Source of the DNA: Candidatus Melainabacteria bacterium
GTDB taxonomy: Bacteria > Cyanobacteriota > Vampirovibrionia > Gastranaerophilales > Gastranaerophilaceae
NCBI GenBank assembly: GCA_003258725.1
Contig: QHMG01000004.1
Span: 1 to 64,000, forward strand
Length of the DNA: 64,000 bases
Direction of reading: 5' to 3'
The position numbers and the translations under genes were made by a program. This document shows positions 17,731 through 26,869 of the stretch, one piece after another (positions within the stretch are counted from its first letter, which is position 1; each line of letters opens with the position of its first letter). The notes beneath the pieces are model-generated. The model saw only the letters and a program-made list of their open reading frames with translations. It was not told the origin of the DNA and did not search any database.

Positions 17731-18372
17731 ATGTTCACAGGCATTATTGAAGAAATTGGCATAGTCAAAGATTTTACACAAACTTCAAGTGGCGCTGAAA
17801 TCACTATTTCTTGCAAAAAAGTTTTAAGTGATACAAAAATTGGTGATTCAATTGCAATAAATGGAGTTTGCCAAACTGTGGTTGAGATGAGTGAAAACTC
17901 TTTTACAGCTGATGTTTCAAATGAAACATTAAAAGTCACAAACTTTTTGGCTATAAAGCGTGGTGAAAAAGTAAACCTTGAACGAGCACTTACTCTAAAC
18001 GAAAGAATTGGTGGACACTTGGTTTCAGGTCACGTGGATAGTGTTGCAAAACTTGTTTCTTCTAAAAAAAATGCCGATTTTTATGATATGAATTTTGAAG
18101 TAACTAATGAAGCAAGCCGTTATATTATCAAAAAAGGTTCTATTACAATAAACGGTATAAGCCTTACGGTTGCTGAAATTCAAGGAAATATTGTTGAAGT
18201 TGCTGTAATTCCACACACTTTTGAAAATACAAATTTGTCAGAATTAAAAGCTGGCGATATGGTGAATGTTGAAACAGACGTTTTTGCAAAATATATTGAA
18301 AAGTTCCTGTTGAATGAAAAAACGACATCAACAATTTCAGAAAGTTTTTTGAAAGAAAATGGGTTTATGTAA
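17731..18372 (+). CDS. ribE: riboflavin synthase, alpha subunit
   Basis: A 213-residue protein made of two tandem lumazine-binding beta-barrel repeats. The first begins MFTGIIEEIG and contains IGDSIAINGVCQTVV; the second has GHLVSGHVD and KKGSITINGISLTV. It dismutates two 6,7-dimethyl-8-ribityllumazine molecules to riboflavin. The next gene, ribBA, overlaps its stop by one base, so the two are coupled. ribD and ribH, which complete the pathway, are not in the window. Confidence 0.95.
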   Translation: MFTGIIEEIGIVKDFTQTSSGAEITISCKKVLSDTKIGDSIAINGVCQTVVEMSENSFTADVSNETLKVTNFLAIKRGEKVNLERALTLNERIGGHLVSGHVDSVAKLVSSKKNADFYDMNFEVTNEASRYIIKKGSITINGISLTVAEIQGNIVEVAVIPHTFENTNLSELKAGDMVNVETDVFAKYIEKFLLNEKTTSTISESFLKENGFM

Positions 18373-19580
18373 TGAGCGAATTTAAGTTTGATAAAATTGA
18401 AGATGCTATAAAAGATTTTCAACGAGGAATTCCAATTATCGTTGCAGATGATGAAGATCGTGAAAACGAAGGTGATTTGTTGTGTTCAGCACAATGCGTA
18501 ACACCAGAAGTCATAAATTTCATGGCAAAAGAATGTAGAGGCTTAATTTGTCTTGCTATTTCAGATGAAATTGCAAAAAATTTAGCATTGCCTCAAATGG
18601 TTACAAATAACACAGAAAAAATGCGTACAGCGTTTACTCTAAGCGTTGATGCGTCAGAAAGTTTTGGTGTAACAACAGGCATTTCAGCTTTTGACAGAGC
18701 CAAAACGGTAGAGGTTGCAATTGCACCAGATGCAAAACCTCAAGACTTACGTCGCCCAGGGCATATTTTCCCATGTGTAGCTAAAAAAGGCGGAGTTCTT
18801 ACAAGAATTGGTCATACAGAGGCATGTGTCGATATGGCTATGCTTGCAAAACATAGACCAGCAGGCGTTATGTGTGAAATAATGAATGAAGACGGCACAA
18901 TGGCAAGACGTGATGATTTGAGAAAATTTGCTGATAAACATGGGTATAAATTTATTTCAGTTTCAGAACTTGTTGCATATCGTCTACAATCAGAAAAACT
19001 TGTAACACGAGAAGCTGAAGCATTTTTACCAACAAAATTTGGTGATTTTAAAATTTATGGATACGTAAATCATGTTAACGGGCATGAACATGTTGCATTA
19101 GTAAAAGATGATGGCAGTGACAAAATTCCATTGATAAGAGTTCACTCGGAATGTCTTACAGGAGATGTGTTTCACAGCTTGAAATGTGACTGTAATTCAC
19201 AATTGCATAATGCGTTGAGAATGATTGACGAATACGGAAAAGGCGCTCTTGTTTATATGCATGACCATGAAGGTCGTGGAATTGGCTTGGTAAACAAGAT
19301 TAAGGCATATTCTTTACAAGAAAAAGGTGAAGATACAATCCAAGCAAATCTTTCTTTAGGTTTTAAAGAGGATTTAAGAGATTACGGTGTAGGTGCTCAA
19401 ATTATACGTGATATCGGCTTTACAACCTTTAATCTGATTACAAATAATCCTAAAAAAATAGTCGGTTTAGAGGGTTACGGATTAAAAATACACGATATAG
19501 TGCATATCAAATCTGAAATTACGGAATATAATAAAAAGTATCTAGATACTAAAAAAGAAAAAATGCATCATACTTTATAA
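18372..19580 (+). CDS. ribBA: bifunctional DHBP synthase / GTP cyclohydrolase II
   Basis: A 402-residue fusion. The N-terminal RibB half (1-205) shows VADDEDRENEGDL, the acidic metal site, and HRPAGVMCEI. The C-terminal RibA half shows RVHSECLTGDVFHSLKCDC with the three zinc Cys, then YMHDHEGRGIGL and the tail NNPKKIVGLEGYGL. It supplies both riboflavin precursors: 3,4-dihydroxybutanone phosphate from ribulose 5-phosphate and the diaminopyrimidine from GTP. It overlaps ribE and is followed after 10 bases by a GNAT gene. Confidence 0.95.
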   Translation: MSEFKFDKIEDAIKDFQRGIPIIVADDEDRENEGDLLCSAQCVTPEVINFMAKECRGLICLAISDEIAKNLALPQMVTNNTEKMRTAFTLSVDASESFGVTTGISAFDRAKTVEVAIAPDAKPQDLRRPGHIFPCVAKKGGVLTRIGHTEACVDMAMLAKHRPAGVMCEIMNEDGTMARRDDLRKFADKHGYKFISVSELVAYRLQSEKLVTREAEAFLPTKFGDFKIYGYVNHVNGHEHVALVKDDGSDKIPLIRVHSECLTGDVFHSLKCDCNSQLHNALRMIDEYGKGALVYMHDHEGRGIGLVNKIKAYSLQEKGEDTIQANLSLGFKEDLRDYGVGAQIIRDIGFTTFNLITNNPKKIVGLEGYGLKIHDIVHIKSEITEYNKKYLDTKKEKMHHTL

Positions 19581-19590
19581 AGGAAAAACT

Positions 19591-20577
19591 ATGGAAAACG
19601 CTAATTATCAAACCGAGATACTAAATTCAAATCTTTATAAAATCTTTGGCGGAATTTATAATGATTTTCGTTCAGTGGCAAAATCAGACTACATGTTTGA
19701 ACTTGATCCATTAGATTATGAAGGTTTTATAGATGCGATTGATAAAGAATATGTAAAATGTATTGTTTTGTTAGAAAATCATATTCCAACAGCGTTTTTA
19801 GTTTATACAACAGCAATTTCAGAATCAATAGAATTGAACGTTATTCACTGTTTGGGTAATGACGATTTAATAACAAAACGTAGATTATTAATTGAACGAT
19901 TCTTGAAAGAAACAGAAGCAGAAAGAAAAGAAAAAGTTGTTTGTTATCCATTGTTAGGTGTTCAATCTTCTTTTACAACTGATATTGCACACTATGGTTT
20001 TAAGTTTGTAGGTCTTGCTGTTCTTAGATTTATGATGGATAACAAAAATTCAGAAGAAATTCTTAGAAGTGTTGCAAACGAACCTCAAGACGAAAGCTAT
20101 AAGGTTGTAACTTGGGACGATTTATGCTTTGATGCAGCTGTTGATGTAATTCATGAAGGTTTTAAAACAGCATCTGATGCATTGTTTGATACAAGATATT
20201 TGACAAAAGAAGGTACAAACGACATTTTAGACAAAATTGTAAATGGTGTTTATGGTGAATTTTTACCGGAATCAACCAGTGTACTTTTATATAATGGCAG
20301 ACCTTGTGGTTTCTGCTTTACAAATATTACGGGTGGTAGAATTGCAAATATTCCGCTTGTTTCAATTAAAAAAGAACATCAAGGAAAAGGTTTGGCAAAA
20401 CATTTAGTTAAAAAGTCAGTGGAACATATTTTAGATAAAGCGCATTCAGGCGAAAGAGATTTTACAGAAGTAAATGTTTCTGCTGAAACAAACAATATTC
20501 CAGCATTAAAGATGTACAGACACATAGGTTTTAAAGAAGATTACAGTTACCCACAATCATATTTACCTATCGCTTAG
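19591..20577 (+). CDS. GNAT-family N-acetyltransferase
   Basis: A 328-residue protein with one clear GNAT acetyl-CoA-binding region near the C-terminus: IPLVSIKKEHQGKGLAKHL, the Q-x-x-G-x-G/A signature, then VNVSAETNNIPALKMYRHIGF, the typical end of the fold. The N-terminal 150 residues look like a second, degenerate GNAT domain. It acetylates an unknown amine. It lies 10 bases behind ribBA with AAAGGA upstream, so it is probably co-transcribed with the riboflavin genes, though no functional link is evident. Confidence 0.8.
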   Translation: MENANYQTEILNSNLYKIFGGIYNDFRSVAKSDYMFELDPLDYEGFIDAIDKEYVKCIVLLENHIPTAFLVYTTAISESIELNVIHCLGNDDLITKRRLLIERFLKETEAERKEKVVCYPLLGVQSSFTTDIAHYGFKFVGLAVLRFMMDNKNSEEILRSVANEPQDESYKVVTWDDLCFDAAVDVIHEGFKTASDALFDTRYLTKEGTNDILDKIVNGVYGEFLPESTSVLLYNGRPCGFCFTNITGGRIANIPLVSIKKEHQGKGLAKHLVKKSVEHILDKAHSGERDFTEVNVSAETNNIPALKMYRHIGFKEDYSYPQSYLPIA

Positions 20578-20614
20578 TGTTTGAAAATAGCTAAACAATG
20601 GCATAGTAATTAAT

Positions 20615-22531
20615 ATGGACAATGTTAATTGGTTAAAACTTAAATTAAATCAAAAGATGGCGAATCTTAAAAGTGCAAATACGCATATTAACACTGAGTC
20701 TGCGCCAAAAAATAACGTTGCAAAAAATTTAGTACAGCAAACACAAAATAATATTATTAATAACATTCAACGTAATTTTGTAAATCCCCAACAATTGCGA
20801 ATGAATAACCTTGCAAGTATTGATAGATCAATTTATATAAAAGAAGTTTTGAACCTACCAAAAAATATGGTAGAGTTATTTGTCATGGTGCAAAATGAAG
20901 GAAAAGCATCTAAGGCACAGCAACCTCAACAAATGCAACAACCTCAACAAACTCAACCGCAACAAAACACTCAAAATCCTCAAGCACCGCAACAACCACA
21001 GCAATCTCAGCAAATACAACAAACTCAGTCTCAGCAAAATCAACAAACTTCTCAAAATAATCAAAATTCGCAACAACAAAATCAACAGTTGCCAAATCAA
21101 CCACAGCAAACGCAATTACCACACACAAAATTTCCCGATTTATCTGATTTAATTGGCAAACAACCTGTTCGACCGGATATTGAGTCTCAACCGAACCAAC
21201 CTCAAAAACCAAGTTTACCACCTCAACAACCGAATTTGCCGAACGTACCAAATCAACCAAATCGCCCAAATCCGTTGCCACAACCAAATCAACCAAATTT
21301 ACCACAAATTTCTAATCGTCCTGAGCAGGGTGGACAAAAACCAAATACACCAAGTTTGCCGAACCAACCGCAACAACCAAGTTTACCACCTCAGCAACCG
21401 AATTTGCCGAATGTCCCAAATCAACCAAATCGCCCAAATCCGTTGCCACAACCAAATCAACCAAATTTACCACATTTTCCGAATCGTCCAGAAAATGGCG
21501 GTTTAAAGCCACACCCTCCAACAGAAAACAAGCCAAATCAACCGTTTCCACCAAAGGGTGAATTTGAAGATTCTATTAAAAATTCTGAAGATATGATGAA
21601 TAGACGACAAGATATGATTCAAGATAGAATGAAAAATACCTTGCCCGACACTTCACGATTTAATGACAAATATAACAATATAAGAAATACAAATTTGCGT
21701 AATCCACATAATCAATTACATAATCAAGTTAGAAATAATATAAGAAATAATCCAAATATTTTGCGTGAACAGATTATGCAGGATAGTGAAGCTGTTGATG
21801 ATATGCAAACAAATCAAAAAACTCAAGGTATGACGGCCGAAGAATTGACAGCTTTTAAACAAAAATTGGCTTCGCAACTTGATTCAAATGTAAATATATC
21901 TAGAGTTTCAAACCTTTTGCAACGTAATAGTAAATTAGCTATGAATAAAATGGTTACAATGATGTCATTAGCAACTTCAAAAGGTATGGGTGATATTACA
22001 CCATTGCAAGATACAATAAATATTATTAATGCAAGTGTTTCAGCTACTTCTCAAAATGATGCAACACAAACACTGAAAAACTTAATGTTGCTTTATTTGC
22101 CGTGGCTTCCATTGCAAGAGGGTGTTGGATTTGATTTAGAAATTGAACAAGATAAGGAAGAAAAACAGTTTGATACTTTTATTAAAATTATGATTACAAC
22201 TGTAAATTATGGTAACGTAAATGCTGTTGTAAGTCTTGTTACAGGCAATTCTGTTGATATTTCAATTACTTGTTCTGAGAAATTTCCAAAAGAAAAATTA
22301 TTGAAAAAATTGCAAAATGAAAGTAAGCAATACTCAATGCAATCGGTAATTGATTTTAAAAAGCAATCACCACAAGAGCAAATTGATACGGAAACTCCGA
22401 AGGCAAAGGTTAATTTGTCAAACGTAAATGACGTTAACCCGTATTTGTTATTAATTTCGCATGCAATAATTAGATACACAATTGAACTTGATGCGACACT
22501 TACAATTGGTGCGCAACCTATAGAAGATTAA
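20615..22531 (+). CDS. Pro/Gln-rich protein with possible FliK-like C-terminus
   Basis: A 638-residue protein. Residues 1-95 are helical. Residues about 100-330 are low complexity: Gln/Pro-rich first (about 105-170), then Pro/Asn-rich with a 39-residue unit duplicated at a 56-residue period. The C-terminal 250 residues are folded, including NLMLLYLPWLPLQEG and an alternating strand pattern IMITTVNYGNVNAVVSLV. A long low-complexity middle and a strand-rich end with polar loop repeats the build of flagellar hook-length control proteins (FliK/Flg_hook). This is inference; the window holds no other flagellar structural gene. No signal peptide is seen. There is no good Shine-Dalgarno. Confidence 0.6.
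   Translation: MDNVNWLKLKLNQKMANLKSANTHINTESAPKNNVAKNLVQQTQNNIINNIQRNFVNPQQLRMNNLASIDRSIYIKEVLNLPKNMVELFVMVQNEGKASKAQQPQQMQQPQQTQPQQNTQNPQAPQQPQQSQQIQQTQSQQNQQTSQNNQNSQQQNQQLPNQPQQTQLPHTKFPDLSDLIGKQPVRPDIESQPNQPQKPSLPPQQPNLPNVPNQPNRPNPLPQPNQPNLPQISNRPEQGGQKPNTPSLPNQPQQPSLPPQQPNLPNVPNQPNRPNPLPQPNQPNLPHFPNRPENGGLKPHPPTENKPNQPFPPKGEFEDSIKNSEDMMNRRQDMIQDRMKNTLPDTSRFNDKYNNIRNTNLRNPHNQLHNQVRNNIRNNPNILREQIMQDSEAVDDMQTNQKTQGMTAEELTAFKQKLASQLDSNVNISRVSNLLQRNSKLAMNKMVTMMSLATSKGMGDITPLQDTINIINASVSATSQNDATQTLKNLMLLYLPWLPLQEGVGFDLEIEQDKEEKQFDTFIKIMITTVNYGNVNAVVSLVTGNSVDISITCSEKFPKEKLLKKLQNESKQYSMQSVIDFKKQSPQEQIDTETPKAKVNLSNVNDVNPYLLLISHAIIRYTIELDATLTIGAQPIED
21209..21493 (+). repeat. in-gene tandem duplication, 168-bp period
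   Basis: A block of about 117 bases beginning CCAAGTTTACCACCTC occurs at 21209 and again at 21377 with very few differences, giving a 56-codon period. It encodes the Pro/Asn-rich PSLPPQQPNLPNVPNQPNRP unit twice. The near identity at silent sites implies recent duplication or gene conversion. Confidence 0.85.
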
Positions 22532-23436
22532 TTCCCTTTTTTATTTAGAGAAAGAACGTCAATAAAGTTTTCGCCTAAGGCATAAGTACCTAAATCGGTG
22601 AATTCGTATGTTTTGTCTTTTAATGTTTCATATTTTGCTTTAAATTCGTTCAAAGCCATTATTCTATTAGGTAATGCAAGGTTTAATAATTTTTCTAATT
22701 TTGGAACATAAGTGTCTTTTCTATCGTGTTTTCCAGCAATACAAACTGCAGTAAGTACATCAGTATTTATATTATGAGCTTTAAGTTCTGCTCTAACTTT
22801 GTTTTGAAAATCTAAGATTAAATCAAAAAGTTTATTGCATTGATTTACGTCATTAAAGAATACAAGAGAACCTACCGGAATTTGTTCTACGTAAACGCCA
22901 AAAGTGCTTACAATCAGACTTCTTAGACGATTTAAAATTTCTTGTTTTTTTACAGATATATCAATTTTACTTTGATGTTCATAAATCATTTTAGAGGCTT
23001 GTTCCATTTTAATGTTGAACAAAACGGCAAAATTATTGTTTTTGTTTTCAATTATTTTAGCTTTTTGAGCTAAATTATTGTTGAATTTTTCTTCGTAGCG
23101 TCTGTTGCCGTCTTTTATAACTTTATCAAGATGTTGTTCAAATTCAATTAAAAAAGATTGTGAATAAACTAATAAACCTGCAATAAGTAACATTTCAATA
23201 GCAAAAGTCATAAAAGTAAAATCAACAGGAATTAGTGCTAATTCAGGTTTGTAAAGCGTACTTTGAAAGTTGTAGATTACGTCAAAAACACTTTTTATAA
23301 CATCAGGCATTGGAACATTCATTAAATTCAAAATGAAATAAATCATTGTCACTAGCGAAATAAATATCAAACAGGCTTGTGTCGCCTTCATACTAGAAAG
23401 GGAGGTTTCTATAAATTTTTTCGCTAATTTAAACAT
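22528..23436 (-). CDS. membrane protein with cytoplasmic domain, cyclase-like?
   Basis: A 302-residue protein with two hydrophobic helices (about residues 20-40 and 72-94), a charged helical linker (95-165) and a C-terminal domain of about 140 residues. The C-terminal part has strand-helix-strand character: VYVEQIPVGSLVFFNDVNQ, then a helix LFDLILDFQNKVRAEL, then VLTAVCIAGKHD. This order resembles the nucleotidyl cyclase fold, but I do not see the metal-binding Asp pair or catalytic residues in a convincing place. It probably senses or anchors something at the membrane. AGTAGGAG precedes the start. Its stop overlaps the convergent gene at 20615 by 4 bases. Confidence 0.55.
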   Translation of the reverse strand: MFKLAKKFIETSLSSMKATQACLIFISLVTMIYFILNLMNVPMPDVIKSVFDVIYNFQSTLYKPELALIPVDFTFMTFAIEMLLIAGLLVYSQSFLIEFEQHLDKVIKDGNRRYEEKFNNNLAQKAKIIENKNNNFAVLFNIKMEQASKMIYEHQSKIDISVKKQEILNRLRSLIVSTFGVYVEQIPVGSLVFFNDVNQCNKLFDLILDFQNKVRAELKAHNINTDVLTAVCIAGKHDRKDTYVPKLEKLLNLALPNRIMALNEFKAKYETLKDKTYEFTDLGTYALGENFIDVLSLNKKGN

Positions 23437-23465
23437 GTTTTACTCCTACTTCTTGTTTATTCTTC

Positions 23466-24779
23466 TTATTTATTATTTTTCTTTGATGATTTTCTAAACC
23501 AATAATAAATAGCTCTTGCAACACGGTTAGAACTGTGTCTTACAAGACCTTCCTTGCTTTCTTCAATAAGTTTCTTTTCAACTATATCAACATGAATATT
23601 GTATCTGTCTAAAATAACAGGCATTTGACCGCATTTTTCATATTTGTCAGCCATGTTTTTAGGTAAAACATTGTTTACTAAAACTGCATCAATAAGTTTG
23701 TTGCTGCCTGCGTGTTTGTAAAGAGCATTAATATGGTCAGAAACTGCGTAGTTATCAGTTTCTCCTGGTTGAGTCATAATATTGCAAACATAGATTTTTT
23801 TAGCATTTGACTTAATAACTTCTTCTGAAATTTCCTTGATTAACAAATTTGGAATAACACTTGTGTATAAACTTCCTGGTCCTAAGATAATTAAATCAGC
23901 ATCTTTTATTGCTTCAATAACATCTTCTAGGGCTTTGCAGTGTTCAGGTTCTGTGAATAAGCGTTTAATTTTTTTGTGTTCTTCCGGAATTGCAGATTCA
24001 CCGTGAACGATTGTTCCGTCTTCGTATTCAGCAGCAAGTTTCATGTTATCTAATGTAGAAGGTAAAACCCTACCTCTGATTGATAAAACATTTGAAGATT
24101 CTTTTACAGCTCTAACCATATCACCTGTGATAGAGCAAAGTGCTGTTAGGAATAAATTACCAAAACTGTGACCTTTTAAGCCTTCACCTGTGTTAAAACG
24201 ATATTGGAATAATTTTGTAATTAAATCTTCGTTGTCAGCCAAAGCAGCAATACAGTTTCTGATATCTCCAGGAGGTAAAACACCCATTTCTTCACGTAAT
24301 CTACCAGATGAACCGCCATCATCACCAACAGTTACAACGGCTGTAATGTTGTTTGTAATTCTTTTGATACCTTTTAACAACATAGATAAACCTGTACCGC
24401 CACCGATAGCAACAATTTTAGGTCCTCTGTTTAATTTTCTTCTTCTGTATAAATTTTCTAATAAAGTTTCTTTTTCTCTGCCGTTATGAGTGTCTAACAT
24501 TGAAATATTAGTTTTTTGCCAACCTTTAAAGAACAATGAAGCACCAAATATTGTGATTACAACAGCTAAAATGTCTGTTGGAACAACAAGAGCAATTTTT
24601 CTAATAAATTCCATAATGAAATAAACAGGTCTTAGGTTGAAGAAAATCATTAAACCAATAGTGATTAATAATGAACCTAAAAATATTAAAGCGAACCACC
24701 TTTTTACTTCTAATCCTGGTAATAACCAACCAGCTTCTTTCATTTTATCCTTAAATGTATCTTTAAAATTATTATTCAT
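23466..24779 (-). CDS. YvcK/CofD-like gluconeogenesis factor
   Basis: A 437-residue protein. About 85 N-terminal residues contain two membrane helices, as in the longer YvcK forms. The nucleotide-sugar-binding domain then begins KIVAIGGGTGLSMLLKGIK and TVGDDGGSSGRLR, with LPPGDIRNCIAALA and LILGPGSLYTSVIPNLL. YvcK proteins bind UDP-GlcNAc or related sugars and influence cell-wall synthesis and carbon allocation. It lies downstream of the mur cluster and pxpA-like gene on the same strand, which agrees with a wall-related job. Confidence 0.88.
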   Translation of the reverse strand: MNNNFKDTFKDKMKEAGWLLPGLEVKRWFALIFLGSLLITIGLMIFFNLRPVYFIMEFIRKIALVVPTDILAVVITIFGASLFFKGWQKTNISMLDTHNGREKETLLENLYRRRKLNRGPKIVAIGGGTGLSMLLKGIKRITNNITAVVTVGDDGGSSGRLREEMGVLPPGDIRNCIAALADNEDLITKLFQYRFNTGEGLKGHSFGNLFLTALCSITGDMVRAVKESSNVLSIRGRVLPSTLDNMKLAAEYEDGTIVHGESAIPEEHKKIKRLFTEPEHCKALEDVIEAIKDADLIILGPGSLYTSVIPNLLIKEISEEVIKSNAKKIYVCNIMTQPGETDNYAVSDHINALYKHAGSNKLIDAVLVNNVLPKNMADKYEKCGQMPVILDRYNIHVDIVEKKLIEESKEGLVRHSSNRVARAIYYWFRKSSKKNNK

Positions 24780-24816
24780 ATTCCTTATAGCCTTCTATTA
24801 CGTGTTTAGTTTTAAA

Positions 24817-25611
24817 TTATTCTGCCCAACCCGAATTTTTAACCTTGATGTAGTTTACAGGTTCTGGTGTAATCAATGTTTTTGCAGTTTTAATTATTTC
24901 AACAGAGTTTTCATATTTGTTAGAGAAGTGGATTGTATCAGCTTCTACAATTGTTTTTCCGTCTAAGTTGTTGTTAATTTCGCTTGTTGAAAGTAAATGT
25001 TTCAATCTGTTGATGTTGAAATCCAAGTTTGAATTATCTTTTGCATCGAAGTCAATTGTGCCATCTGAATTGTAAGTTTTGTCTAAGAACAATTCTTGAG
25101 CTACGTTTATTCCAACGTATTCGCCAACTTTTTTAGTTACATCGCCTGCTGCACCATAATATATAAGCCATGGAGAGCATTTTTTAATTGCATTTGCAAC
25201 TGCACAAGCGAAAGTGAAATCAGTTGCACATTGTTTGTACATAGCACCATGAGGTCTTACATGTTCAATTTCAAGACCCAAAGTTTTTGCATAAGATGCA
25301 ATTGCGCCAACTTGGTAAATTACAAGAGCTTCAATTTCTTCTTCTGAAAGTTGCATTTCTCTATAACCAAAGCCTTGAATATCGTCAAAACCGATGTGAG
25401 CGCCGATTACAATATTTTTTTCTTTTGCTCTTAATAAAGCGTTTTTGATAATTAATGGATCGCCGGCATGAAATCCACAAGCAATGTTGACAGAACTAAC
25501 ATAGTCTAGGATATCGTATTCAGCGTTATTTTTATAAATACCGAAACTTTGAGCTAAATCGCAGTTAAAGTCGATATTTTTAATTTGTTTTCTTTCTAAA
25601 GTTTCTTGCAT
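24817..25611 (-). CDS. LamB/YcsF family protein, divergent PxpA
   Basis: A 264-residue protein of the LamB/YcsF family (5-oxoprolinase subunit A, PxpA). Visible are NIDFNCDLAQSFG (family DLNxDLGE), VNIACGFHAGDP, IGAHIGFDDIQGFGYREM and HVRPHGAMYK. The family's usual DTICVHGD near the C-terminus is replaced by DTIHFSNKYENS, and QSFG replaces GE at the N-terminal motif. PxpA works with PxpB and PxpC to hydrolyse 5-oxoproline with ATP; neither is in the window. So it may be a solo or repurposed member. Start: AGAGGAAAATT ahead of the ATG. Confidence 0.75.
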   Translation of the reverse strand: MQETLERKQIKNIDFNCDLAQSFGIYKNNAEYDILDYVSSVNIACGFHAGDPLIIKNALLRAKEKNIVIGAHIGFDDIQGFGYREMQLSEEEIEALVIYQVGAIASYAKTLGLEIEHVRPHGAMYKQCATDFTFACAVANAIKKCSPWLIYYGAAGDVTKKVGEYVGINVAQELFLDKTYNSDGTIDFDAKDNSNLDFNINRLKHLLSTSEINNNLDGKTIVEADTIHFSNKYENSVEIIKTAKTLITPEPVNYIKVKNSGWAE

Positions 25612-25705
25612 AATTTTCCTCTATATCTTAGTAATATTATACATAATCAAGAAATTTAATCTATACCTTTACAATATTTTAATAATAGAGGGGCAATTGT
25701 GTCTA

Positions 25706-26869
25706 TTACTCTTCAATTCTCAAATCTTTAACAACATCTGCAATCATATACAAAGACCCGCAAACGATTGTAATACCGTCAAATTCAGGTAGGTTGCCTG
25801 TATATTCTTTAGAAGGATATTTGCATGTAGAAGATAATTCTTCATAAGTTGCAGAATTTGTGTGATTGAAGTGGTTAAAATAAATTTCATCTTCAGGCTT
25901 GAAAAGGATTTCAACCATTTTTTTGTAATCCTTGTTTTTTAGACAGCCAAAAATAAATCTTTTTTTATAATCCTTAAAATATATGTCCAAATTTTGGCGT
26001 AAAATCGTGATTCCATTAGGGTTGTGACCACCGTCGATTAAAACTTTTTTGTCTTCAAAATATTGAAATCTTCCAAAATGTTTAACGTGTTTTAATGCAC
26101 TTTGAATTGTTGTAATTTTAATATCTGGAACAATTAAAAGCAGGGCGCTTATTGCAAGTGCAAGGTTTTCTTGTTGGTGAAAGCCTTTTAGACTCATTTC
26201 TCCAAGATTATATTCTCTTGCAATTAATAATTGGTCAGCGCTTGCAATTTTTCTGATTGTCTCAAAACCTTTGTTTGTCGCATTTATAACCACAGGACAG
26301 TTTGGTTTAATAATGCCAGCTTTTTCTGTTGCAATTTTTTCAATTGTGTTGCCTAATCGTTCAGTATGGTCAAAGTCAATAGTTGTAATGATTGAGCAGA
26401 TAGGGTTTTCTATAACATTTGTAGAATCGTATCTTCCGCCTAAACCAACTTCTATAACAGCGTAATCAACTTTGTTTTCTGCAAAATATTCAAACATAAC
26501 AGCTGTTAAAATTTCAAATTCTGTTAGATGAATGTCGTTTTTTTCTGCTAAATCTTGAATTTTAAAAATTTTTTCTGCAAAAACATCTTCTGGAATTTTG
26601 TTTCCGTCTATTTGTATTCTTTCGGTGTACTTGAATATATGTGGACTTGTAAAAAGTCCTGTTTTAAATCCTGCTTCTGTCAAAATAGTGCTTAGAATTG
26701 CGCAAACAGAGCCTTTGCCATTAGTTCCAGCAACGTGAATACATTTCAATTGTTTCTGAGGATTTCCTAACAATTCTAAAATAGCTGAAATTCTTTCTAA
26801 ACCTAAGTTTATGTAGAATTTACCTTGAGATGTTAAAAGTTTTAGCGCATCTTCGTAAGTTTTATTCAT
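25706..26869 (-). CDS. folC: folylpolyglutamate synthase/dihydrofolate synthase
   Basis: A 387-residue Mur-ligase-fold enzyme. ATP site: HVAGTNGKGSVCAIL. Next comes FTSPHIFKYTERIQIDG, the family FTSPHL...ER.ri.g signature. Then AVIEVGLGGRYDSTNVI, and the C-terminal DGGHNPNG. It adds glutamate to dihydropteroate and folates. Its start overlaps the end of murG by 8 bases. FolC and the Mur ligases share a fold, but the GLGGRxDxTN motif identifies FolC. Confidence 0.92.
   Translation of the reverse strand: MNKTYEDALKLLTSQGKFYINLGLERISAILELLGNPQKQLKCIHVAGTNGKGSVCAILSTILTEAGFKTGLFTSPHIFKYTERIQIDGNKIPEDVFAEKIFKIQDLAEKNDIHLTEFEILTAVMFEYFAENKVDYAVIEVGLGGRYDSTNVIENPICSIITTIDFDHTERLGNTIEKIATEKAGIIKPNCPVVINATNKGFETIRKIASADQLLIAREYNLGEMSLKGFHQQENLALAISALLLIVPDIKITTIQSALKHVKHFGRFQYFEDKKVLIDGGHNPNGITILRQNLDIYFKDYKKRFIFGCLKNKDYKKMVEILFKPEDEIYFNHFNHTNSATYEELSSTCKYPSKEYTGNLPEFDGITIVCGSLYMIADVVKDLRIEE

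Noticed and set aside
20876..21554. Several open frames on both strands in the Pro/Gln-rich region
   Set aside because: They are shadows of the low-complexity repeats of the gene at 20615; composition and the lack of start signals show they are not genes.
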